Below are positions 9,021 through 18,268 of a stretch of DNA of 64,000 nucleotides, piece by piece; position 1 is the first letter of the stretch; the number at the start of each line of letters is the position of its first letter. Both the position numbers and the translations under genes were made by a program. The notes beneath the pieces are model-generated. The model did no database searches and had not been told where the DNA came from. It was given only the letters and a program-made list of their open reading frames with translations. Origin of the DNA: Shewanella mangrovisoli (lineage in GTDB: Bacteria > Pseudomonadota > Gammaproteobacteria > Enterobacterales > Shewanellaceae); the NCBI RefSeq assembly GCF_019457635.1, contig NZ_CP080412.1:4092001-4156000 (forward strand), read 5' to 3'.

Positions 9021-9054
9021 AAAACCCCGATACTGGCGCCAGTATCGGGGTTTT
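9021..9054. terminator. Perfect 34-base palindrome, probable bidirectional terminator
   Basis: Arms of 17 bases meet without a spacer around GGCGCC, ending in AAAACCCC on one side and GGGGTTTT on the other. An RNA hairpin with a CG-rich stem and U-run forms from either strand. A second small hairpin (GGCGCT-GTA-AGCGCC, 8999-9013) sits beside it. It lies about 180 bases beyond the groEL stop. Confidence 0.55.
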
Positions 9055-9130
9055 CATTTTCTTTTATCACTATTTGGGTTTTAAGCGATAAGCTAAAGAC
9101 CACAGATGCTTTTGCTAATCTAGCGCAGGA

Positions 9131-9216
9131 AAAATCGTTTTAGAGCAAGGCTTTTTGTTGCGACGTGTAGTGTTTTTCTACACGAGTAACAAAGTAACGC
9201 AGCTATAAACGATTTT
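9131..9216 (-). terminator. Structured transcription end downstream of groEL
   Basis: The sequences at 9202-9216 and 9131-9146 are inverted near-copies (AAAATCGTTT...AGC), enclosing a second hairpin CGTGTAG-TGTTTTT-CTACACG at 9164-9184. On the minus strand the outer stem ends in a short T-run, so it can end the groES-groEL transcript. The nested form is more elaborate than an ordinary terminator. Confidence 0.5.
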
Positions 9217-9228
9217 AACCAGCTAGGA

Positions 9229-10866
9229 TCACATCATGCCGCCCATTCCGCCCATTCCACCCATTCCGCCCATATCTGGCGCATCAGCTTTTGGCAGTTC
9301 AGCTACCATTGCTTCGGTGGTGATCATCAGGCCTGCGATAGACGCTGCAAATTGCAGTGCGCTACGGGTCACTTTAGTTGGGTCAAGGATACCCATTTCT
9401 AACATATCGCCGTAGGTGTCGTTACCCGCGTTGTAACCATAGTTACCGCTGCCGTTCTTCACTGTGTTAGCCACAACAGAGGCTTCTTCGCCTGCGTTGG
9501 TTGCGATTTGACGCAGTGGCGCTTCCATTGCACGTAGGGCAATAACCACACCGTGTTTTTGGTCTTCGTTAGCCACTTCAACGTCAGCAATCTTAGAAGC
9601 AACACGTACCAGAGCTACACCGCCGCCAGGTACCACGCCTTCTTCAACCGCAGCACGGGTTGCGTGCAGCGCGTCTTCTACGCGTGCTTTTTTCTCTTTC
9701 ATTTCAACTTCGGTAGCAGCACCGACTTTGATTACCGCAACACCGCCAGCTAATTTAGCCATACGCTCTTGCAGTTTTTCTTTGTCGTAGTCTGAAGTTG
9801 ATTCTTCGATTTGTTGCTTGATTTGGCTAACGCGCGCTTCGATTTGCGCTTGCTCACCGTTACCATCGATGATGGTGGTGTTGTCTTTAGTGATCACAAC
9901 ACGCTTAGCAGTACCTAAGTCTTCTAAGGTTGCTTTTTCAAGCTCTAAGCCGATTTCTTCAGCGATTACAGTACCGCCAGTTAAAATCGCCACGTCTTGC
10001 AGCATTGCCTTGCGACGATCACCAAAGCCTGGTGCTTTAACCGCAGCCACTTTCACGATACCGCGCATGTTGTTCACAACTAAGGTTGCTAAGGCTTCGC
10101 CTTCAACGTCTTCGGCAACGATCAGTAATGGCTTACCAGTTTTTGCCAGACCTTCAAGGATTGGTAACAGTTCGCGAATGTTAGAGATTTTCTTGTCTAC
10201 TAACAGTACGAATGGGTGATCTAATTCAACGCTGCCAGTTTCTGGCTTGTTGATGAAGTATGGAGACAGGTAACCACGGTCGAACTGCATACCTTCTACT
10301 ACGTCCAGTTCGTTTTCCAGTGCTTGACCTTCTTCAACGGTGATCACGCCTTCTTTACCGACTTTTTCCATTGCAGTAGCAATGATTTGGCCGATTGACT
10401 CGTCAGAGTTAGCAGAGATAGTACCTACTTGAGCGATAGCTTTTGAGTCGGCGCAATCTTGAGAAAGGTTTTTCAGCTCGATAACGGCTGCAGCAACGGC
10501 TTTATCGATACCGCGCTTTAAGTCCATTGGGTTCATTCCCGCTGCAACGGCTTTTAAGCCTTCAGTCACAATGGCTTGTGCCAGAACGGTTGCAGTAGTG
10601 GTACCGTCACCGGCGGCGTCGTTGGCTTTAGAAGCAACTTCTTTCACCATTTGCGCGCCCATGTTTTCGAACTTGTCTTCTAATTCAATTTCTTTTGCAA
10701 CAGACACACCGTCTTTAGTGATCAGTGGTGAGCCAAAGCTCTTGTCTAATACCACGTTACGGCCTTTAGGGCCTAAGGTCACTTTTACTGCGTTAGCCAG
10801 AATGTTTACACCAGCCAGCATTTTTACGCGTGCGTCATTACCAAATACAACTTCTTTAGCTGCCAT
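9229..10866 (-). CDS. groEL: Chaperonin GroEL (Hsp60)
   Basis: 545 residues, normal family length. Recognisable throughout: NVVLDKSFGSPLITKDGV, the ATP site DGTTTATVLAQ near residue 87, and the C-terminal GGM repeats ending MGGMM. It forms the double-ring folding chamber that works with GroES and ATP in the cytoplasm. It lies 57 bases downstream of groES, so the two are co-transcribed from the sigma-32 promoter upstream of groES. Confidence 0.99.
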   Translation of the reverse strand: MAAKEVVFGNDARVKMLAGVNILANAVKVTLGPKGRNVVLDKSFGSPLITKDGVSVAKEIELEDKFENMGAQMVKEVASKANDAAGDGTTTATVLAQAIVTEGLKAVAAGMNPMDLKRGIDKAVAAAVIELKNLSQDCADSKAIAQVGTISANSDESIGQIIATAMEKVGKEGVITVEEGQALENELDVVEGMQFDRGYLSPYFINKPETGSVELDHPFVLLVDKKISNIRELLPILEGLAKTGKPLLIVAEDVEGEALATLVVNNMRGIVKVAAVKAPGFGDRRKAMLQDVAILTGGTVIAEEIGLELEKATLEDLGTAKRVVITKDNTTIIDGNGEQAQIEARVSQIKQQIEESTSDYDKEKLQERMAKLAGGVAVIKVGAATEVEMKEKKARVEDALHATRAAVEEGVVPGGGVALVRVASKIADVEVANEDQKHGVVIALRAMEAPLRQIATNAGEEASVVANTVKNGSGNYGYNAGNDTYGDMLEMGILDPTKVTRSALQFAASIAGLMITTEAMVAELPKADAPDMGGMGGMGGMGGMM

Positions 10867-10923
10867 ATTGAGTATCCTTTAAATTTTTGATGATTAATTG
10901 GAATGTCGAATTGATGTCGTGGA

Positions 10924-11214
10924 TTAACCTACGATGGCCATCAGGTCAGCTTCTGACAGGATCAAGACTTCTTGACCGTCGATTTTTTCTTTCTTCACAC
11001 CGTAACCTTCATTGAAGATCACTACATCACCTACTTTCACATCCAGTGGTCTTACAGTGCCATTTTCGAGAATACGGCCGTTGCCTACTGCCAGTACTTC
11101 TCCGCGAGTCGATTTTTCAGCGGCGCTACCGGTTAATACAATGCCACCCGCTGAAGTTGATTCAACTTCTAAACGCTTAACGATTACGCGGTCATGTAAT
11201 GGACGAATATTCAT
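10924..11214 (-). CDS. groES: Co-chaperonin GroES (Hsp10)
   Basis: 96 residues beginning MNIRPLHDRVIVKR, the universal GroES N-terminus. The mobile loop (ESTSAGGIVLTGSAAE) and the C-terminal VLILSEADLMAIVG are intact. It caps the GroEL ring. First gene of the groESL operon, downstream of a heat-shock promoter. Confidence 0.99.
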   Translation of the reverse strand: MNIRPLHDRVIVKRLEVESTSAGGIVLTGSAAEKSTRGEVLAVGNGRILENGTVRPLDVKVGDVVIFNEGYGVKKEKIDGQEVLILSEADLMAIVG

Positions 11215-11308
11215 CTATGAACTCTCCTAATGATTTAATGCCCAACAATCGAGGCGATTTTGTGATGAAAAAGAGGAAGCGTTTTCGCCGTCCCCTTTGA
11301 TGACTGTG

Positions 11309-11337
11309 ATATGGGGTTAGCCCGCGTCAGATCCAAG
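11309..11337 (-). promoter_or_regulatory. Sigma-32 heat-shock promoter of groESL
   Basis: On the minus strand CTTGGA (11337-11332) is followed after 15 bases by CCCCATAT (11316-11309). The E. coli sigma-32 consensus is CTTGAA, 13-15 bases, CCCCATnT, so only one base of the -35 box differs. It lies about 95 bases before the groES start. No CIRCE repeat was seen. Confidence 0.75.
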
Positions 11338-11441
11338 TGCCTTTACAAAAAAAAATTCAAATTTTTGATGTCAGTTTTTTCAAGCGGGCACAATCCTGCT
11401 AGAATTCGGCCTCCGCTCGCAAACAAGGCACCATTTTCCCC

Positions 11442-12800
11442 ATGAAAGACAGACACGGGCTGCTTAGCGCGCCAATTGGTCGTGTACTGCTCAACATGAG
11501 CCTCCCCAACTTGATTGGCATTATGACCATTCTAGGTTTTAGCCTCGCTGACACTTTTTTTATCAGTCAGTTAGGGACCGAAGCCTTAGCGGCGATCAGT
11601 TTTACCTTTCCGGTGACTTTGATTATTTCCAGTATCGCCATTGGGATTGGCGCCGGCGTTTCCACTAACCTTGGCAGGCTGATAGGTTCGGGCAATGCCC
11701 CACGTGCCAAGGTGTTTTTGCACGATGCACTGCTGCTGACCTTTATCCTTATCGCCAGCTTATCCGCCCTAGGTAGCATTTTTATTAAGCCGCTCTTTAG
11801 TTTGCTTGGCGCCAATGACACCAGCTTGCCGCTGATCCACGACTATATGGTGTATTGGTATGTGGGCGCGCCGCTGTTGGTGCTACTGATGGTGGGCAAT
11901 CAAGGCCTGCGCTCGACTGGGGATACTCGATCCCCCGCGATGATCATGGCGCTGGCGGCGATCATTAACTTAATTCTCGATCCCTTATTAATCTTCGGCA
12001 TTGGGCCTTTCCCACGCTTAGAGATCCAAGGCGCGGCGATTGCAACCCTGTTCTCTTGGCTGATAGCTCTGTCGCTCTCGGGTTATTTGTTGATCATAAA
12101 GCGCAATATGTTGGAATGGGCGGCATTTGATATCGACAGAATGCGCGCCAACTGGAGTAAACTCGCCCATATCGCCCAGCCAGCGGCATTGATGAATTTA
12201 ATCAACCCTCTCGCCAATGCGGTGATTATGGCGATGCTGGCGCATATCGACCACAGCGCCGTCGCAGCCTTTGGTGCGGGCACCCGTTTAGAATCGGTGC
12301 TGTTAATCGTGGTGATGGCGCTCTCGTCGAGCCTGATGCCGTTTATCGCGCAAAACCTAGGGGCAGGCCAAACTCAAAGGGCGAAACAGGCGTTGCTGTT
12401 ATCGCTTAAATTTATCTTTGTATTCCAAACCTTACTCTATATTCCGCTGGCATTTTTCGCCCAGCCACTAGCCCATTTATTCAGTACCGATCCGCAGGTG
12501 CTAGAGTGGTTAAGTTTTTATATTCTGGTCTTACCCTGCGCCTATGGCCCGCTCGGCATAGTGATCATCTTTGCCACGGCGCTGAATGCGTACCACAGAC
12601 CCATGAGCTCGTTAGTGATTAACCTGTGCCGCTTAGTGCTGCTGATGCTGCCACTGGCGGCGCTGGGGTCTTATATCGATGGGGTGAAAGGCTTGTTGCT
12701 CGCACTCCCCATCACCAACCTCTTGATGGGGATTGCTTGTTATTATCTGGCGCAGCGCATTTGCGAACCCGCTAAGGTCACAACCGCCGACGCTATTTAA
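11442..12800 (+). CDS. MATE family efflux transporter
   Basis: 452 residues and about twelve membrane helices in two similar halves. The N-terminal SLPNLIGIMTILGFSLADTF and the FPVTLIISSIAIGIGAGVST segment are typical of the MATE/DinF family, which exports cationic compounds in exchange for sodium ions or protons. The ATG at 11442 is 228 bases from groES and divergent from it. Its 3' end overlaps the convergent LysR gene by four bases. Substrate unknown. Confidence 0.9.
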   Translation: MKDRHGLLSAPIGRVLLNMSLPNLIGIMTILGFSLADTFFISQLGTEALAAISFTFPVTLIISSIAIGIGAGVSTNLGRLIGSGNAPRAKVFLHDALLLTFILIASLSALGSIFIKPLFSLLGANDTSLPLIHDYMVYWYVGAPLLVLLMVGNQGLRSTGDTRSPAMIMALAAIINLILDPLLIFGIGPFPRLEIQGAAIATLFSWLIALSLSGYLLIIKRNMLEWAAFDIDRMRANWSKLAHIAQPAALMNLINPLANAVIMAMLAHIDHSAVAAFGAGTRLESVLLIVVMALSSSLMPFIAQNLGAGQTQRAKQALLLSLKFIFVFQTLLYIPLAFFAQPLAHLFSTDPQVLEWLSFYILVLPCAYGPLGIVIIFATALNAYHRPMSSLVINLCRLVLLMLPLAALGSYIDGVKGLLLALPITNLLMGIACYYLAQRICEPAKVTTADAI

Positions 12801-13792
12801 GACGTGCTTTTTTGGCGAAAGCGCAAATCATTTTGCAGGAAGGGTTCTTCGGAGGCCTTACAGACTCGGCGAGTGGCGATCCCCTCTTGACTCATATTGG
12901 TGGGCACGCCGCCAGGCGCGAGTTCTTGCAAGATAAAATCAATAAATCGACGGCTGGCAAGACTAACATAACGTCTTGATGGATAAGCTAAATAACACTC
13001 ACCAGGATGTGGGTCAATCTCAGGTAACAGGGTCACTAACTGCCCTGCTGCCACATACTCGGCCACCACTTCGGTCGGGGCATAGACAATTCCGCGCCCT
13101 TGCAGGGCAAACTCCACCGCGACTTCGACGCTGTTAGAGCAAAAATTGCCTCTCACTCTCACTTCCTGCTCGGCACCTATCCATAACTCATTGAAGATTT
13201 TGCCATTTGAGAGCCTAAACAAGGACACATTGTGGGACTCAATCTCCTGCGGTGTTCTCGGCGTGCCGTGCTCGGCGAGGTATTCAGGGCTGGCATAGAA
13301 GCGCAGATCCGTGGTGAAGATAGGCCGCACCACAAGATCTAAGGTATCTAGCGCAGGCTCCACCACAAAGGCCACATCGAGGTTGTTCTTCACCATATCG
13401 ACGGATTCGGCGCTGTTGATCACTTCCACCGTCAATCTTGGGTGCAGATCCATAAAGCGGAAAATCGCCCGCATCAACACATTCATACTGTGGATAGGAA
13501 ACATTTGGATCCGCAGATGACCGCTGATCTCGGCATCGTCATTGGTCATCTCGAACAGGGTTTCATCGAGCTGCGCCAAGATATTTAACGAGCGCTGATA
13601 AAAATGGCTCCCCGCGGAGGTGAGCGTCATCGAACGACTCTGACGGTGGAATAGCTTGATATTCAGTTCATCTTCCAACGCCTGCAAGCGGCGACTCACG
13701 GTCGATTTAGGTAAGTTAAGCAAATCAGCAGCTTCAATCAAACTACCGGTTTCGGCTATGCGGTGAAATAACGCTAAGTCCTCTGTCTTCAT
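12797..13792 (-). CDS. LysR family transcriptional regulator
   Basis: 331 residues. The helix-turn-helix region includes AADLLNLPKSTVSRRLQALE (about residues 20-40), followed by the LysR_substrate domain. It resembles the CrgA/AaeR-like group with a full-length effector domain. The C-terminal 25 residues are charged and may be an extension. The gene is divergent from the RND adaptor gene (130-base spacer), so it probably regulates the RND pump; control of the convergent MATE gene is less likely. Confidence 0.9.
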   Translation of the reverse strand: MKTEDLALFHRIAETGSLIEAADLLNLPKSTVSRRLQALEDELNIKLFHRQSRSMTLTSAGSHFYQRSLNILAQLDETLFEMTNDDAEISGHLRIQMFPIHSMNVLMRAIFRFMDLHPRLTVEVINSAESVDMVKNNLDVAFVVEPALDTLDLVVRPIFTTDLRFYASPEYLAEHGTPRTPQEIESHNVSLFRLSNGKIFNELWIGAEQEVRVRGNFCSNSVEVAVEFALQGRGIVYAPTEVVAEYVAAGQLVTLLPEIDPHPGECYLAYPSRRYVSLASRRFIDFILQELAPGGVPTNMSQEGIATRRVCKASEEPFLQNDLRFRQKSTS

Positions 13793-13921
13793 CTTTAACT
13801 TAATTTCAATCTCATTATGTGGGATTCATAATCCCAAAGTATCCCGTTTATTGCAACAAATTTAGCTGTTATCTTCGCGCCCCTGAAATGCTGATAAATT
13901 GTTATCGAGGACTCCCCTACC

Positions 13922-15004
13922 ATGAAATCATATCGACTGCTCCCCTTGGCGGCTTTGTTGCCAGCCCTACTGACGGCCTGTACCCCCGCGGAAAGCTCAG
14001 TACAGGCGAGTGCTATTCGTCCAGTAAAACTCTTTGAGGTGATGCAGCTCGAAGGGGGAGATTTTAGGACATTTCCGGCGCGCGTCAGTGCCAATAGCCG
14101 CGCCGAGTTATCCTTTAGGATTTCAGGCGAGCTGACAGATCTCGCATTAGTGGAAGGGCAACAGATCCGCCAAGGCAGCCTATTGGCTAAGCTCGACGAC
14201 AGGGATGCCTATAACAATTTAATGACTCGCGAAGCCGAGCATGAACTCTTGGCGGCGGATTTTCAGCGTAAAACCGAACTCCTCAAGCGCAAGTTAATTT
14301 CCCAAGCCGAGTTTGATAGCGCCCAAGCGCAACTTAAATCGGCCAAAGCGGCCTTGGCCGCCGCCCGTGATCAGTTAAGTTATACCAAGCTTATTGCTCC
14401 CTTTAGTGGCACTGTGGCCAAACGTTTAGTGGATAACCACCAAATCGTACAGGCCAACCAAGGGATTTTAACGCTGCAAAACAACAGCTTGCTCGATGTC
14501 AGCATTCAAGTCCCCGAGGCGATGGCGGCAAGCTTAAACAACTATATTCAGCAGCAAAACTTTACCGCTAAGGTGCGTTTTAGCGCATTAGCAGGGATGG
14601 AGTTTGATGCGAAATTCAAAGAATACTCGACCCAAGTAACCCCGGGTACTCAGGCCTATGAAGTGGTGTTTTCCTTACCTCAACCCAAAGATATTCAATT
14701 ACTTCCGGGCATGAGCGCCGAGTTAACCCTCGCCTTAGTGAAAACCCCAGATCAAACCGCATCGGCCATAGTGCCTGTCACCGCCATCGATAAACGCGAT
14801 CAGGATGGCCAAGTTCAAGTCTGGGTCTATCAAGCGCAATCGGGCGAGGTTAAACCCACGGCAGTGACCTTAGGCCGAGTCACCACCGAAGGCATTGAAG
14901 TCTTAGGCGGCATCAATAAGGGCGACTTGATTGTCAGCGCGGGGGTATCCCAATTATCTGACGGGATGAAAGTGAAGCCACTACGCTGGCAACGCGGAGT
15001 GTAA
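13922..15004 (+). CDS. RND efflux periplasmic adaptor (membrane fusion lipoprotein)
   Basis: 360 residues. The N-terminal signal ends in a lipobox-like LLTAC (Cys20), predicting attachment to the inner membrane. The sequence then shows the barrel-sandwich half-motif RISGELTDLALVEGQQI, a coiled coil (about 95-150), the second half LIAPFSGTVAKRLVDN, and beta-barrel and membrane-proximal domains. Such adaptors link an RND pump to an outer-membrane channel. Only three bases separate it from the pump gene. No outer-membrane factor is encoded nearby, so a shared TolC is presumably used. Confidence 0.93.
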   Translation: MKSYRLLPLAALLPALLTACTPAESSVQASAIRPVKLFEVMQLEGGDFRTFPARVSANSRAELSFRISGELTDLALVEGQQIRQGSLLAKLDDRDAYNNLMTREAEHELLAADFQRKTELLKRKLISQAEFDSAQAQLKSAKAALAAARDQLSYTKLIAPFSGTVAKRLVDNHQIVQANQGILTLQNNSLLDVSIQVPEAMAASLNNYIQQQNFTAKVRFSALAGMEFDAKFKEYSTQVTPGTQAYEVVFSLPQPKDIQLLPGMSAELTLALVKTPDQTASAIVPVTAIDKRDQDGQVQVWVYQAQSGEVKPTAVTLGRVTTEGIEVLGGINKGDLIVSAGVSQLSDGMKVKPLRWQRGV

Positions 15005-15007
15005 TTC

Positions 15008-18000
15008 ATGAACATTGCTGAGTATTCCATCCGCCACAAAGTGATTAGCTGGATGTTTGTGCTACTGCTGCTCGTGGGCGGGGGTGTGAGTTTTACTGGT
15101 CTTGGGCAATTAGAATTTCCCGAATTTACCATTAAAGAAGCCCTAGTGATCACCGCCTATCCTGGGGCCTCACCCGAGCAAGTGGAAGAAGAAGTCACCC
15201 TTCCCCTCGAAGATGCATTGCAGCAACTCGATGCGGTTAAGCACGTGACCTCAATCAACAGTGCGGGCTTGTCGCAGATCCAAATTGAGATTAAAGAAAC
15301 CTACGATAAAACCAGCCTGCCACAGGTGTGGGATGAGGTGCGTCGTAAGGTGAACGACACCGCAGGACAACTGCCTCCCGGCACTAGCACGCCCAAGGTC
15401 TATGACGACTTTGGCGACGTGTACGGCATTTTATTTAATCTCTCAGGGCCTGACTATAGCAACCGCGAATTAAGCAACTATGCCGATTATTTGCGCCGCG
15501 AACTGGTACTGGTGCCAGGGGTCAAAAAAGTCTCTGTCGCGGGCAGCGTAACCGAACAGGTAGTGATTGAAATATCACAACAAAAACTCTCTGCATTAGG
15601 GTTAGATCAAAGCTATATCTACGGCCTGATTAACAATCAGAACGTGGTTTCTAATGCGGGCAGTTTAGTGGTTGGCGATAATCGGATCCGCATTCATCCC
15701 ACGGGCGAATTTAGCAGTGTGCAGGATCTTGCGCGTCTGATCGTCAGCCCGCCCGGCAGCACCGAGCTTATCTATCTTGGCGACATTGCCCATATAGAAA
15801 AAGATTACGATGAAACCCCAGATGTGCTCTATCACAACCGTGGCGAAGCCGCCCTCTCCCTAGGGATTTCGTTTTCGAGTGGCGTCAACGTAGTCGAAGT
15901 GGGTAAAAGCGTTAGCGAGCGCCTTGCCGAGTTGGAGTCACAACGCCCAATTGGGATGAACTTAGATACGGTCTATAACCAAAGTCTGGCGGTGGATGAC
16001 ACTGTAAATGGCTTTTTGATCAACCTATTAGAATCAATCGCCATCGTTATTGCCGTACTGCTGCTGTTTATGGGCCTGCGCTCAGGCTTACTGATGGGGT
16101 TAATTCTGCTGCTGACGATTCTCGGCACTTTTATCGTGATGAAAGTACTGGGCATTGAGCTGCAACTGATCTCCCTCGGCGCCCTGATTATTGCACTTGG
16201 TATGTTAGTCGATAACGCCATTGTGGTGACGGAAGGTATTTTGATTGGCCTGCGCCGGGGTAAGACTCGCCTCGAAGCCGCTAAACAAATTGTGACGCAA
16301 ACCCAGTGGCCGCTGCTTGGCGCCACAGTGATCGCGATTATCGCCTTCGCGCCGATTGGTTTATCGCAAAATGCCGCGGGGGAGTTTTGTCGCTCGCTGT
16401 TCCAAGTGTTGATGATCTCTTTATTTATCAGTTGGATTACCGCGATAACCCTGACACCTTTTTTCTGCCATTTACTGTTTAAAGACGCCCCAGCAGACGA
16501 TGAAGAGCAGGATCCTTACAAGGGCTGGTTCTTTAGCTTATACCGCGCGAGTTTAACCTTTGCCCTACGTTTTAGGATCGCCAGCATTCTCCTGGTCGGC
16601 GCTATGCTCGTTACTGCGGTAATTGGCTTTGGCCATATCAAAAATGTGTTCTTCCCAGCGTCAAACACACCCATCTTCTTTGTCGATATTTGGATGCCTG
16701 AAGGCACGGATATCAAAGGTACAGAACGCTTTACCGCGGATATTGAGCAGCTGCTACTCAAGCAAGCGGAGGAGCAACACAGCGGCCTCAAACACTTAAC
16801 CACAGTGATTGGCCAAGGTGCGCAGCGTTTCGTCCTGCCCTATCAACCGGAGAAAGGCTACCCTGCCTTTGCCCAGTTGATCATCGAAATGGAGGATCTA
16901 GCGTCGCTCAAAGTCTATATGTCTGAATTAGAAAGACAGCTAAATCAACGATTCCCACAGGCGCAATATCGATTCAAGAATATGGAAAACGGCCCGTCTC
17001 CCGCCGCGAAGATTGAGGCGCGCTTCTACGGCGATGATCCTGAAGTGCTGCGAGCTCTGGGCGCTCAAGCCGAAGCGATTTTCCATGCTGAGCCAAGTAT
17101 GGATGGCGTTCGCCATGATTGGCGCAACCAAGTGCCGTTAATTCGTCCACAGCTGCAAAATGCGCAGGCGAGGGAAACCGGGATCAGTAAACAGGATCTG
17201 GATAATGCGCTGTTAATTAACTTTAGCGGCAAACAGATTGGCCTTTACCGCGAAACCAGCCATTTACTGCCCATCGTTGCCCGAGCCCCCGCCGAAGAGC
17301 GTTTGCAGGCGGACAGCCTGTGGAAACTGCAAATCTGGAGTAGCGAACACAGCACCTTTGTGCCCGCCACCCAAGTGGTGAGCCAGTTTGAAACCCAGTG
17401 GGAAAACCCCTTAGTGAAACGTCGTGACCGGATGCGGATGTTAGCGGTTCTGGCCGATCCTAAGCTTGGCAGCGATGAGACCGCCGATTCTGTGCTGCGT
17501 AAAGTGAAGGATAAGGTTGAAGCCATCAGTCTCCCCGCTGGTTATCACCTCGAATGGGGCGGCGAGTATGAGACCGCTGGCGAAGCCCAAACTGCGGTAT
17601 TTAGCTCGATTCCATTGGGCTACTTGGCGATGTTTTTAATCACAGTGTTCCTGTTTAACTCGGTACGCCAACCCTTAGTGATTTGGTTTACCGTGCCACT
17701 TGCCTTGATTGGTGTCTCGGCGGGATTACTGATTTTCGACGCACCTTTTAGTTTTATGGCACTGCTGGGGCTGCTGAGTCTGTCGGGCATGGTGATTAAA
17801 AACGGCATTGTGTTAGTCGATCAAATCAACCTAGAACTCGATGAAGGCAAGCCTGCCTATATCGCCTTAGTCGATTCGAGCGTCAGCCGTGTACGCCCCG
17901 TGATGATGGCAGCGATCACCACCATGCTCGGGATGATCCCGTTGATCCCAGACGCCTTTTTCGGCTCCATGGCAATCACTATCATCTTTGGTTTAGGTTT

Positions 18001-18091
18001 TGCGTCGCTGCTGACCCTTATCGTGCTGCCAGTGATGTACAGCTTAGCCTTCAATATCAAACCGAATGCGGTGGCGAGCGAGCAGCACTAG
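15008..18091 (+). CDS. RND efflux pump, inner-membrane permease
   Basis: 1027 residues with the AcrB-like plan: TM1, a large periplasmic loop, TM2-6, TM7, a second large loop, TM8-12. Family signatures include YPGASPEQVEEEVTLPLEDA and, in TM4, GMLVDNAIVVTEG. AcrB has two aspartates at the TM4 relay (407, 408); here the pair is Asp-Asn. The TM10 lysine is kept (GMVIKNGIVLVDQ). The protein should expel hydrophobic or amphipathic compounds using the proton gradient, together with the adaptor immediately upstream. The substrate is not predictable. Confidence 0.94.
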   Translation: MNIAEYSIRHKVISWMFVLLLLVGGGVSFTGLGQLEFPEFTIKEALVITAYPGASPEQVEEEVTLPLEDALQQLDAVKHVTSINSAGLSQIQIEIKETYDKTSLPQVWDEVRRKVNDTAGQLPPGTSTPKVYDDFGDVYGILFNLSGPDYSNRELSNYADYLRRELVLVPGVKKVSVAGSVTEQVVIEISQQKLSALGLDQSYIYGLINNQNVVSNAGSLVVGDNRIRIHPTGEFSSVQDLARLIVSPPGSTELIYLGDIAHIEKDYDETPDVLYHNRGEAALSLGISFSSGVNVVEVGKSVSERLAELESQRPIGMNLDTVYNQSLAVDDTVNGFLINLLESIAIVIAVLLLFMGLRSGLLMGLILLLTILGTFIVMKVLGIELQLISLGALIIALGMLVDNAIVVTEGILIGLRRGKTRLEAAKQIVTQTQWPLLGATVIAIIAFAPIGLSQNAAGEFCRSLFQVLMISLFISWITAITLTPFFCHLLFKDAPADDEEQDPYKGWFFSLYRASLTFALRFRIASILLVGAMLVTAVIGFGHIKNVFFPASNTPIFFVDIWMPEGTDIKGTERFTADIEQLLLKQAEEQHSGLKHLTTVIGQGAQRFVLPYQPEKGYPAFAQLIIEMEDLASLKVYMSELERQLNQRFPQAQYRFKNMENGPSPAAKIEARFYGDDPEVLRALGAQAEAIFHAEPSMDGVRHDWRNQVPLIRPQLQNAQARETGISKQDLDNALLINFSGKQIGLYRETSHLLPIVARAPAEERLQADSLWKLQIWSSEHSTFVPATQVVSQFETQWENPLVKRRDRMRMLAVLADPKLGSDETADSVLRKVKDKVEAISLPAGYHLEWGGEYETAGEAQTAVFSSIPLGYLAMFLITVFLFNSVRQPLVIWFTVPLALIGVSAGLLIFDAPFSFMALLGLLSLSGMVIKNGIVLVDQINLELDEGKPAYIALVDSSVSRVRPVMMAAITTMLGMIPLIPDAFFGSMAITIIFGLGFASLLTLIVLPVMYSLAFNIKPNAVASEQH

Positions 18092-18189
18092 CCCGCCACT
18101 CCCCCTAAACGCTTCCCGGCGTGGCCGATCGATGTGGTATTACTCATCGATTGGCCCTTTCTTCCCTTCAATTAACCACTTAACCTCAA

Positions 18190-18237
18190 AAACAAAAACG
18201 CCTAGATTTCATCTTGGTTATCGACAAAATCTAGGCG
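18190..18237 (-). terminator. Terminator of the 18269 gene
   Basis: CGCCTAGATTT (18199-18209) and AAATCTAGGCG (18227-18237) form an 11-bp stem with a 17-base loop. On the minus strand it is followed by TTTTTGTTTTTG, as in an intrinsic terminator. It also lies 100 bases after the RND pump stop. Confidence 0.75.
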
Positions 18238-18268
18238 CAGTAAGGGCGGATGACGATAGTGCTAGGTA

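Noticed and set aside
8873..9103. 76-codon minus-strand frame in the spacer downstream of groEL
   Set aside because: It runs through the perfect 34-base palindrome and smaller hairpins, has no ribosome site and reads as low-quality protein.
13795..14094. Overlapping minus-strand frame at the LysR/RND divergent spacer
   Set aside because: It covers the start of the clearly coding RND adaptor gene in another frame and has no coding signs of its own.
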